Source: Crossiella sp. S99.2 (GTDB lineage Bacteria > Actinomycetota > Actinomycetes > Mycobacteriales > Pseudonocardiaceae). From it: a stretch of 64,000 bases of DNA. Shown here piece after piece: positions 42,943 through 49,842 of the stretch. Positions within the stretch are counted from its first letter, which is position 1. Every line of letters begins with the position of its first letter. Location of the stretch: positions 633,541-697,540 of the forward strand of contig NZ_JALMDK010000002.1 in NCBI RefSeq assembly GCF_023094165.1, in the 5' to 3' direction. A model generated the notes under the pieces. It was not told the origin of the DNA and did no database searches. It was given only the letters and a program-made list of their open reading frames with translations. A program made the position numbers and the translations under genes.

Positions 42943-43452
42943 GTGATCGGCATGGAACGCACCGCGCAGCGCCTGGGACGGGCATTGGTCGTGCTTGTGG
43001 ACGACCGGGTGGCACAGGGGGAGCACGACGACACCACCGGTCCGCTGGTGGGCGAACTGCTCGAAGAGGCCGGGTTCATCGTCGACGGCACGGTCGCCGT
43101 GGCCGGTGAGGTCACCGACATCCGCAACGCGCTCAACACGGCCGTCATCGGCGGCGTCGACCTGGTGGTCACCGTCGGCGGCACCGGGGTCTCGCCCCGG
43201 GACGTCACCCCGGATGCCACCCTCGGCCTGCTGGACCGGCCGATCCCCGGCATCGCCGAGGCCCTCCGCGCCTCCGGCCTGGCCGCGGGCGCCACCGACG
43301 CGGGCATCTCCCGCGGCGTGGTCGGCGTCTCCGGCAGCACCCTGGTGGTCAACCTGGCCGGTTCCCGCTCCGCCGTCCGCGACGGCATGGCCACCCTCAC
43401 CCCGCTGGTCCAGTTCGTCATCGAACAGATCAGCGGCCTGGAGGAGAGCTGA
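42943..43452 (+). CDS. moaB2: MoaB/Mog-family molybdopterin protein
   Basis: The protein has 169 residues from a GTG at 42943 (GGGAG eleven bases upstream; ATG 42952 possible). The MoCF fold has DLVVTVGGTGVSPRDVTPDA and FIVDGTVAVAGEVTDIRNAL. It is expected to bind molybdopterin and adenylate it or prepare it for metal insertion. Its place after pepD and before mscL matches mycobacterial moaB2. Confidence 0.92.
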   Translation: MIGMERTAQRLGRALVVLVDDRVAQGEHDDTTGPLVGELLEEAGFIVDGTVAVAGEVTDIRNALNTAVIGGVDLVVTVGGTGVSPRDVTPDATLGLLDRPIPGIAEALRASGLAAGATDAGISRGVVGVSGSTLVVNLAGSRSAVRDGMATLTPLVQFVIEQISGLEES

Positions 43453-43490
43453 CCAGCCCCGACTCCGGGACGGAACGCCCCCGTCCCCGC

Positions 43491-43613
43491 GTGGAGGAGG
43501 TCTTCGGCGAGGTCCTGCCGGAGACCACCTCCGACGAACGCGACCCCAGCACCACCACCCGCCGGGACGACGACTGGTTCCTGGAGAACCGGCCCCCGCA
43601 CCACGACCGCTGA
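43491..43613 (+). CDS. Small conserved-looking acidic protein after moaB2
   Basis: A frame of 40 residues from a GTG (43491), or 54 residues if a CTG that overlaps the moaB2 stop (43449) is used, reads VEEVFGEVLPETTSDERD and ends DDDWFLENRPPHHDR. The composition, the GAGGAG-type site and the tight position behind moaB2 make a real small gene likely. I know of no function. I recall similar tails after moaB2 in related genomes, but this needs a search to confirm. Confidence 0.5.
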   Translation: MEEVFGEVLPETTSDERDPSTTTRRDDDWFLENRPPHHDR

Positions 43614-43931
43614 TCCGGTCCGCGGCAGGGCAAGGCTGGTCGGCGCGTGGCTGTGCGCTGAGCGCTGAGCCGAACGCACTCACCGCTGGTCATGTGGGCC
43701 CGAGGCAGCTGATCTTGCACGCCCGGGAGCCGTGCCTGGCTGGTTTGGCGTTGGCCGGTGGATTTGGCCTTCGGGGGCTGTCTCGTGGCAGATCACGGCG
43801 GGCCGCGCTGGTGCGGGTCGTGGCCAGGTTGTCGTGGGTGTAGGTGGCGGCTCCGGGGTTGGGGGATGAGCAGCCTGACCGCCCAGGGGGTTGATGGGGT
43901 TGGGTGGGCGGCCGGGCCGGCTGGAGTGGGG
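43614..43931. other. Gene-free stretch between the moaB2 unit and mscL
   Basis: About 320 bases between convergent transcription units. I see no credible gene, strong hairpin or RNA. G-rich runs such as GGGGTTGGGGG (about 43,855-43,866) are present, and short frames on both strands lack coding character. Confidence 0.5.
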
Positions 43932-44333
43932 TCAGGAGGTCTTGTTCTGGTTGCGGAGCAGGTCGCGGATCTCGGCGAGGAGTTCCACGTCAGTGGGCTC
44001 GGCGGGGCCGGCTTCCTGGCCGCGCTTGCGGCGTTCCTGGATCTTCTGCATGGGCAGGACCAGCAGGAAGTAGACCACCGCGGCCACGATGACGAAGTTG
44101 ATGGCCGCGTTGATCACCTCGCCGAGGTTGATGAACGTGGATTCCTTGCCGGAGACGATGGGGAAGCCCAGACCCTTGGCCGGGTCGGAGCCGCCGATGG
44201 AGTTCACCAGCGGCTGGATGAGGTTCTTGGTCACCGAGGTGACGATGGCGGTGAACGCGGTACCGATGACGACGGCGACGGCCAGTTCGACCACGTTGCC
44301 GCGCAGCAGGAAGTCCTTGAAACCCTTGAGCAT
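43932..44333 (-). CDS. mscL: Large-conductance mechanosensitive channel
   Basis: The protein has 133 residues and starts MLKGFKDFLLRGNVVELAVA. TM1 is VELAVAVVIGTAFTAIVTSV and TM2 INAAINFVIVAAVVYFLLVL, with the charged C-terminal bundle (IQERRKRGQE, LLAEIRDLL). It opens under membrane tension in osmotic downshock. It overlaps the upstream SAF-domain gene by one base, the same order as Rv0985c and its neighbours. Confidence 0.96.
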   Translation of the reverse strand: MLKGFKDFLLRGNVVELAVAVVIGTAFTAIVTSVTKNLIQPLVNSIGGSDPAKGLGFPIVSGKESTFINLGEVINAAINFVIVAAVVYFLLVLPMQKIQERRKRGQEAGPAEPTDVELLAEIRDLLRNQNKTS

Positions 44334-44965
44334 TAGCGCAGCGTAATCGCCACCGATCGGGTGAGTGACGAGGTGGCCACCCTTGCGGCGTCCTGCCTGG
44401 GTACGGCGATCAGGACCATCCGGTGCGACTCGCCCGCCTCGGCCCTGGGGCCTAACACGGTGAGCACCGTGGCGGCCTCGGCCAACTGCTCGGGCGGATC
44501 GGCGGAGAAGACGTCGACCTGGGCGCCCGGGGTCAGCAGCTCGGCCAGGGCGGGGTCGGACAGCCGGACCGGAACGGCGGTGGCGTCCTTACCCGCGGTC
44601 AGCGCGGTCAGCCTCGGGCCGGTGAGGCTCAGGTCGGTCAGGGGTTCGCCGCGGCGGGCCGCGCGGGCCAGCAGCCGGCCGGTGGCGGCCGCCGGGTCGG
44701 CGAGGGCGCCGTCGGGGACGGTGTCCGCGGGGTGCTGGGACTGGCGCAGGTCGGCCGGGGACAGCTGGGTGCCCGGTGGCAGGTCCTTGGCAGCCAGCAG
44801 GACCGGGGCGGTGCGCGGGCCGGGGCTACCCGGGCGGAGCAGCAGGGCCAGGGCGAGCAGCGTGCACAGGGCGGCGGCCAGCCGCCGCAGGGCCGGTGGC
44901 CTGGTGCAGGGCAGGCGGGTCAGCAGGGTGCGGAGGCGGTCCCAGGGGGTGGGGTCGAGGGGCAT
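44333..44965 (-). CDS. SAF-domain membrane protein (CpaB/RcpC-like)
   Basis: The protein has 210 residues with one N-terminal membrane segment (LRRLAAALCTLLALALLL). A SAF domain follows: VLLAAKDLPPGTQLSPADLR, then GRLLARAARRGEPLTDLSLT and the closing GAQVDVFSA. The layout matches the RcpC/CpaB proteins of Flp pilus machines, but no pilus genes lie nearby. In mycobacteria a similar gene sits in the same conserved neighbourhood. The function is unknown. Confidence 0.8.
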   Translation of the reverse strand: MPLDPTPWDRLRTLLTRLPCTRPPALRRLAAALCTLLALALLLRPGSPGPRTAPVLLAAKDLPPGTQLSPADLRQSQHPADTVPDGALADPAAATGRLLARAARRGEPLTDLSLTGPRLTALTAGKDATAVPVRLSDPALAELLTPGAQVDVFSADPPEQLAEAATVLTVLGPRAEAGESHRMVLIAVPRQDAARVATSSLTRSVAITLR

Positions 44966-45052
44966 GGCTCGACGTTAGGGCCGCTGGGCATGCCGTGGAT
45001 GTGGCCGCCGGGGTGCCTGTGGATAAGTGGGCGGCTGTGGATAACTCCGGGG

Positions 45053-45373
45053 TCAGCTCGCTGCGGAGCTTGTGGAGGTGCTGCTGGCCGAGGATGATGC
45101 CGGGCTGCTCGACTCGGACTTGGTCGAGGAGCTGCCCGAGTCCGACTTCGACTCCGACTTGGTCGAACCGGCCGACACCGTGGACGAGCCACCGCTGCCC
45201 CGGCTGTCGGTGCGGTAGAAACCGCTGCCCTTGAACACGATGCCGACCGCGCCGAAGAGCTTGCGCAGCTTGCCGGAGCAGTTCGGGCACTCGGTGAGGG
45301 TGGCGTCGGTGAAGGCCTGCACCGCCTCGAAACGGTGCTCGCACTCGGTGCATGCGTACTGGTAGGTCGGCAC
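45053..45373 (-). CDS. FmdB-type zinc-ribbon protein
   Basis: The protein has 106 residues from a GTG at 45371-45373 with GGAGGG nine bases upstream. The N-terminal zinc ribbon is YACTECEHRFEAVQAF and LTECPNCSGKLRKLFGAVGI, then FKGSGFYRTD, all typical of FmdB (Rv0991c). In mycobacteria the redox-regulated relative helps Hsp70 (Ruc). The C-terminal 40 residues are a Ser/Glu/Lys/Thr low-complexity tail (STKSESKSDSGSSSTKSESS). It is divergent from nothing; 99 bases separate it from the cyclo-ligase stop on the same strand. Confidence 0.88.
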   Translation of the reverse strand: MPTYQYACTECEHRFEAVQAFTDATLTECPNCSGKLRKLFGAVGIVFKGSGFYRTDSRGSGGSSTVSAGSTKSESKSDSGSSSTKSESSSPASSSASSTSTSSAAS

Positions 45374-45472
45374 GACAGTCCCTCCGCGAACGGCTCTGAC
45401 TGGCACTCGTGCTGACAGAGTGCCAACAAATATGATGCGCCAGCCGAGGGGGCGAACGCAAACAGGCGTCGC

Positions 45473-46060
45473 TCACACCCGTTCGGGGAATTCCACCAGT
45501 CCGCCATCCGGCGTCAGCGCGCCGGTCATCCGGATGTCGTGCGGCTCGGCGGGCAGCCGGTCCACCAGCTCCTCGTCCCGCACCACCGCCAGCACCGGAA
45601 CGCCCGCTCTGACCAGCGGCAACGACCGGTCATAGTGCCCAGCCCCGCGTCCGAGCCGCACCCCGGCCCGGTCCACCGCCAGCGCGGGCACCAGCAAACC
45701 GGCCACCTCGGCCACGGCCGCCGGGCCCAGACGCGGCCCGTTCGGCTCAAGCAGTCCGTAGCGGGCCGGGGTCAGCGACTCCGGCCCGGCGTACTCGGCC
45801 CAGTCCAGTGGCGCCGCGCCGACCACGATCGGCAGCAGCACCCGGCGGCCGGCCGCGCGCAGCGCGTCCAGCAGCGCGGGCGAGCCGGGCTCGGCGCCCA
45901 CCGGCACGTAGGCCGCGACCGGCCCGTCCAGCAGCGCCGCCCACTCCGCCGCGGCCGCGGCCAGCGCCGTCGCCTCGGCCGCCCGCACCGGCGCCGACAG
46001 CGCCCGCCGGGCAGCCGTCAACCGGGTCCGCCACTCGTTCTTCGAGGTCACCGCGCTCAC
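45473..46060 (-). CDS. 5-formyltetrahydrofolate cyclo-ligase
   Basis: The protein has 195 residues from a GTG at 46058-46060. The ATP-binding signature is GRGAGHYDRSLPL (a variant of G-x-G-x-G-Y-Y-D-R) and the family N-terminus KNEWRTRLTAARRAL is present. It converts 5-formyl-THF to methenyl-THF with ATP. The frame continues 579 bases upstream, but that part overlaps galU and is a shadow. It is divergent from galU by 82 bases, the same arrangement as Rv0992c-galU. Confidence 0.92.
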   Translation of the reverse strand: MSAVTSKNEWRTRLTAARRALSAPVRAAEATALAAAAAEWAALLDGPVAAYVPVGAEPGSPALLDALRAAGRRVLLPIVVGAAPLDWAEYAGPESLTPARYGLLEPNGPRLGPAAVAEVAGLLVPALAVDRAGVRLGRGAGHYDRSLPLVRAGVPVLAVVRDEELVDRLPAEPHDIRMTGALTPDGGLVEFPERV

Positions 46061-46142
46061 AGCCGCTGACCCTAGCGTCGGATACGCCCGTATTCGAGGC
46101 GTCACGAAACGTGATTTACAGCCCCCGTTAGGCTCGCTTCCC

Positions 46143-47033
46143 ATGAGCTCGTCGAGCGCCTTCCGTACCGCCATCGTGCCTGCCGCGGGGCTGGGCACCC
46201 GATTCCTGCCGACCACCAAGACGGTTCCCAAGGAACTGTTGCCGGTCGTGGACACCCCTGGCATCGAACTGGTGGCCGCCGAGGCCGCCGACGCCGGCGC
46301 CACCCGGCTGGTGATCGTCACCTCGCCCGGCAAGGACGCCGTGGTCAAGCACTTCGAGCCGCAGCCCGAGCTGGAGGCGACCCTGGAGAAGCGGGGCAAG
46401 GACGCCCTGCTGGCCAAGGTCCGCCGGGCCAACGAACTGATCAAGGTCGAGACCGCGATCCAGGAGGAGGCCAAGGGCCTCGGGCACGCGGTCGGCTGCG
46501 CCGAGGGCAACCTCGACGGCCAGGACGACGCGGTCGCCGTGCTGTTGCCGGACGACCTGGTGCTGCCCACCGGCGTGCTGAAGACCATGGCCGACGTGCG
46601 CGCCCGCTTCGGCGGCAGCGTGCTCTGCGCCTTCGACATCCCGCGCGCGGAGATCTCCGCCTACGGCGTCTTCGACGTGGCCGACACCGACGACGCGGAC
46701 GTCAAGCAGGTCCGCGGCATGGTCGAGAAGCCCAAGGCCGAGGACGCCCCGTCCACCTTCGCCGCGGCAGGTCGCTACCTCCTCGATCGGGCGATCTTCG
46801 ACGCGCTGAAGCGGATCACTCCGGGCGCCGGCGGCGAGCTGCAGCTCACCGACGCGATCGCGCTGCTCATCGCCGAAGGCCACCCCGTGCACGTCGTGGT
46901 GCATCGCGGCGGCCGGCACGACCTGGGCAACCCGGGCGGCTACCTGCGCGCCGCGGTGGACTTCGCGCTGGAACACCCTGAGTACGGCCCCGGCCTGTTG
47001 CAGTGGCTTCAGGGGCGGGTTGGCGCATCCTGA
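46143..47033 (+). CDS. galU: UTP-glucose-1-phosphate uridylyltransferase
   Basis: The protein has 296 residues. The nucleotidyl-transferase signature is VPAAGLGTRFLPTTKTVPKE, then LLPVVDTPGIELVAAEA and VLLPDDLVLP. It makes UDP-glucose for cell-wall and trehalose glycans and for the galactose pathway. It begins the rightward run galU-glp-rimJ-like that is kept in mycobacteria; only five bases separate it from glp. Confidence 0.95.
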   Translation: MSSSSAFRTAIVPAAGLGTRFLPTTKTVPKELLPVVDTPGIELVAAEAADAGATRLVIVTSPGKDAVVKHFEPQPELEATLEKRGKDALLAKVRRANELIKVETAIQEEAKGLGHAVGCAEGNLDGQDDAVAVLLPDDLVLPTGVLKTMADVRARFGGSVLCAFDIPRAEISAYGVFDVADTDDADVKQVRGMVEKPKAEDAPSTFAAAGRYLLDRAIFDALKRITPGAGGELQLTDAIALLIAEGHPVHVVVHRGGRHDLGNPGGYLRAAVDFALEHPEYGPGLLQWLQGRVGAS

Positions 47034-47038
47034 ATGCC

Positions 47039-48262
47039 ATGAGGTCAGTAGACGAGCAGCTAGCCCGCGTCCTCGCCGCCGCGGTGCAACCTTCGCCGGT
47101 GCGGGTGGCCATCTCCGAGGCGCAGGGTCTGCTGTGCGCCGAGGAGGTCGTCGCCGAGCGGGCGCTGCCCGGCTTTGACCAGGCCGCCGTGGACGGCTAC
47201 GCGGTACGCAGCGTGGACGTCCAGGGCGCGGCCACCGAACCGGTGGTGCTGCCGGTGGTCGGCGAGATCGCCGCCGGCTCCCGGCAGCCCAGCAGGCTCC
47301 AACCGGGTCAGGCGGTGCGGGTGGCCACCGGCGCCCCGCTGCCCACCCTGGCCGACGCGGTGGTGCCGCTGGGCTACACCGACGGCCACCAGGCCAGGGT
47401 GTCCGTGCAGCAGCCGGTGCCCTCGGCCGCCTACGTGCGGCGCACCGGCGAGGACGTGCAGACCGGCGATGTCGCGGTCCGGCGCGGCGCGGCCATCGGC
47501 GCCGCCCAGGTCGGGCTGCTGGCCGCGGTCGGCAAGGACAAGGTGCTGGTGCACCCCCGGCCGCGGGTCTCGATCGTGTCCATCGGCGACGAGCTGGTGG
47601 ACGTGGACCGCTCGCCAGGGCCCGGCCAGGTCTACGACGTCAACTCCTACGCGCTGGCCGCGGCGGCCAGGGACGCCGGCGCCGAGGTCAGCCGGGTCGG
47701 CATCGTCTCCAGCGACCTGCGCAGGCTGCGCGAGGTGATCGAGGGCAGGCTGCTGCTCTCCGAGATCGTGGTGGTCGCCGGCGCGGTCGGTGGCTCGGCG
47801 GGCGCGGAGATCTGCGCGACCCTGGCCGACCTCGGCGACCTGGACACCTCCCGGGTGGCCATGCACCCCGGCTCGGTGCAGGGCTTCGGCAGACTCGGCC
47901 CGGACGCGGTGCCCACCTTCCTGCTGCCCGGCAATCCGATCAGCGCGCTGGTCGTCTTCGAGGTGCTGGTCCGGCCGCTGATCAGGGCCTCCCTCGGCAA
48001 GCACAACCCGTACCGGCGCACCGTCACCGCCCGGCTGGTCTCCCCGGTCAGCTCCACCAAGGGCCGCCGCGGCTACCTGCGCGGCACCTTGCTGCGCGAC
48101 ACCGACACCGACGACTACCTGGTGCAGCCGCTGGGCACCGCGGGCGCGCACCTGCTGTCCTCGCTGGCCGAGGCGAACTGCCTGATCGTCATCGACGAGG
48201 ACACCGCGGACGTGCCGATCGGCGAGCCGGTGCGGGTGAGCTTCCTCGCGCAGCGCGGGTAG
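47039..48262 (+). CDS. glp: Gephyrin/MoeA-like protein Glp
   Basis: The protein has 407 residues. MoeA domains are visible: AVDGYAVRSVDVQGA (domain with GFDQAAVDGYA), IATGAP-type VRVATGAPLPTLADAVVP, and the Mog-like fold VSIVSIGDELVD with a variant VVVAGAVGGSAGAEICATL where MoeA has GGxSxG. In corynebacteria and relatives this MoeA-like gene next to glpR encodes a gephyrin-like protein bound to the divisome rather than a molybdenum ligase. The location before the acetyltransferase and sepX supports that reading. The ATG at 47039 follows the galU stop by five bases. Confidence 0.85.
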   Translation: MRSVDEQLARVLAAAVQPSPVRVAISEAQGLLCAEEVVAERALPGFDQAAVDGYAVRSVDVQGAATEPVVLPVVGEIAAGSRQPSRLQPGQAVRVATGAPLPTLADAVVPLGYTDGHQARVSVQQPVPSAAYVRRTGEDVQTGDVAVRRGAAIGAAQVGLLAAVGKDKVLVHPRPRVSIVSIGDELVDVDRSPGPGQVYDVNSYALAAAARDAGAEVSRVGIVSSDLRRLREVIEGRLLLSEIVVVAGAVGGSAGAEICATLADLGDLDTSRVAMHPGSVQGFGRLGPDAVPTFLLPGNPISALVVFEVLVRPLIRASLGKHNPYRRTVTARLVSPVSSTKGRRGYLRGTLLRDTDTDDYLVQPLGTAGAHLLSSLAEANCLIVIDEDTADVPIGEPVRVSFLAQRG

Positions 48263-48268
48263 CCGGCG

Positions 48269-48955
48269 ATGACCCGGCCCGAGGAGGCCGAGTACGGCAG
48301 GCACCCGGGCTGGCCCGCACGACTGGGCCCGATCGTGACCCCGGCCGGACACGTCGCGCTGCGCCCGCCGCGGCTGCGCGACGCCGGCGCGTGGAGTTCG
48401 ATCCGGCTGCGCGACCGGCCGCACCTGGAGGACTGGGAACCCAGCGGCTTCGGCGACTGGTCCGACCGCAACGCCACCTTCGCCTGGCCCGCCCAGTGGT
48501 ACGCGCTGCGCGCGCTGGGGCGACGCGGGCAGGCGCTGCCGTTCGTGATCACGGTGAACGACCAGTTCGCCGGGCAGATCACCATCGGCAACGTGGTCCG
48601 CGGCGCGCTGCGCTCGGCCTGGCTCGGGTACTGGGTGAACAGCGCGCTGACCAGGGGCGGGATCGCCACCGCGGCAGCCGCGCTGGTCGTGGACCACGCC
48701 TTCGGCCCGGCCGGGCTGCACCGGGTCGAGGCCACCGTGCGGCCGGAGAACGCGGCCAGCCTGCGGGTGCTGGGCAAACTCGGCTTCCGGCAGGAGGGCG
48801 TCTACCGCCGCTACCTGGACGTGGCCGGCTCCTGGCGGGACCACCTCTGCCTGGCCCTGACCACCGAGGACACGCCCGGCGGATTGGTCGGCCAGCTCGT
48901 CCACGATGGGCTGGCCTGGTACCCCGGAGCACGCCTGTCCGGCGGCGGTCGTTAG
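48269..48955 (+). CDS. RimJ/RimL-type GNAT acetyltransferase
   Basis: The protein has 228 residues from an ATG six bases after glp. The GNAT core has LGYWVNSALTRGGIATAAAA and HRVEATVRPENAASLRVLGK, then LGFRQEGVYRRYLDVAGSWR, all typical of RimJ (Rv0995). It would acetylate N-terminal or other amines of proteins. Its place between glp and sepX is conserved in actinobacteria, so a tie to cell division is possible but not shown. Confidence 0.9.
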   Translation: MTRPEEAEYGRHPGWPARLGPIVTPAGHVALRPPRLRDAGAWSSIRLRDRPHLEDWEPSGFGDWSDRNATFAWPAQWYALRALGRRGQALPFVITVNDQFAGQITIGNVVRGALRSAWLGYWVNSALTRGGIATAAAALVVDHAFGPAGLHRVEATVRPENAASLRVLGKLGFRQEGVYRRYLDVAGSWRDHLCLALTTEDTPGGLVGQLVHDGLAWYPGARLSGGGR

Positions 48956-49083
48956 CCCCAACGGGGGACAGACACAGCTTGACTACGGCCACTATTGCGG
49001 CGTGCCTCCGACACGGATGTGACTGCTGTGACTAGCGTGGCGGGTGGTAATGGCCGCTCGGACCGCGGGGGAGGTGGCGCGGG

Positions 49084-49842
49084 ATGCCAAGTTCACTGAT
49101 TTTCGCGGCGCTCGCAGCCGCTTGGCTGATCGTCCTCGTGCCCATGGTCGCCCGTCGCAGGGGCCCGGTGGCCCGCACCGCAGACTCGGCGCTCGCCGCC
49201 AGGGTCGTGCGCCGCGGCGGTTCGACGGGCACGGTGGAGGAGGTGCTCGCCATGCCAGAACCTGAAGACGGCCACCACGACGATCCAGTCGAGGCAGTGC
49301 CGGACCGCCCACGCCGGGCCAAGTTCGCCCCACTCGACGGCGAAGAGGCCGCGCCACGCCGCTACCGCCCAGGTAGAGGCGGTTTCGACCCCGAACAAGC
49401 GGCTCTGGTCGCCGAGGCCAAGTACGCCTTCCGCCAGCGCGTCGTGCTCGCCATGCTGCTGCTCGCCCTGGGCACCGGCCTGGCCGCCGGGTTCCTCTGG
49501 CCGATGCTGTGGTGGGGTCACGGAGCCGTCGACCTGCTGCTTGTGGGCTATCTCACCTACCTGCGCAGGCAGGTCCGGATCGAGGCCGAGGTGCGCGAAC
49601 GTCGCCTCGCCCGGCTCGGTGGCAGGCGCGCGGCCGCCGAGGACGCGGACGAGGCCGAGGAGGCCGAGGTCGAAGGCGAGTACGTGGCGCCCAAGCCCAC
49701 GGCGGTCGTGAAGCCCACCCCGAAGCCCAGCTGCACCTCCCGTCCCGGCACGGTCATGGTCGAGATCGACGACGGCGACCCCGCCTTCGACGAGCTGGAC
49801 CCGCCCGGCCAGGTGTCCTACCGACGCGCCGCGGGCGAATAG
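49084..49842 (+). CDS. sepX: Divisome membrane protein SepX/GlpR
   Basis: The protein has 252 residues. The N-terminal single membrane segment MPSSLIFAALAAAWLIVLVP then MVARRRGPVARTADSALAAR is the family signature; two further membrane segments lie at about 120-158 (VLAMLLLALGTGLAAGFLWP). The tail is rich in Glu/Ala. SepX (Streptomyces) and GlpR (Corynebacterium) anchor at septa and bind the gephyrin-like Glp. The protein is encoded two genes downstream of glp, as expected. The tRNA-Ala gene follows after 56 bases. Confidence 0.88.
   Translation: MPSSLIFAALAAAWLIVLVPMVARRRGPVARTADSALAARVVRRGGSTGTVEEVLAMPEPEDGHHDDPVEAVPDRPRRAKFAPLDGEEAAPRRYRPGRGGFDPEQAALVAEAKYAFRQRVVLAMLLLALGTGLAAGFLWPMLWWGHGAVDLLLVGYLTYLRRQVRIEAEVRERRLARLGGRRAAAEDADEAEEAEVEGEYVAPKPTAVVKPTPKPSCTSRPGTVMVEIDDGDPAFDELDPPGQVSYRRAAGE

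Noticed and set aside
45473..46639. An N-terminal extension of the 5-FTHF cyclo-ligase across the galU start
   Set aside because: The extra residues are Ser/Thr-rich antisense of galU; the GTG at 46058-46060 gives normal family length.
47039..48262. A simple MoeA molybdenum-insertion role
   Set aside because: The GGxSxG-type loop is altered (GGSAGAE) and the gene is linked to sepX/glpR, so a gephyrin-like divisome role is preferred, although a dual role is not excluded.
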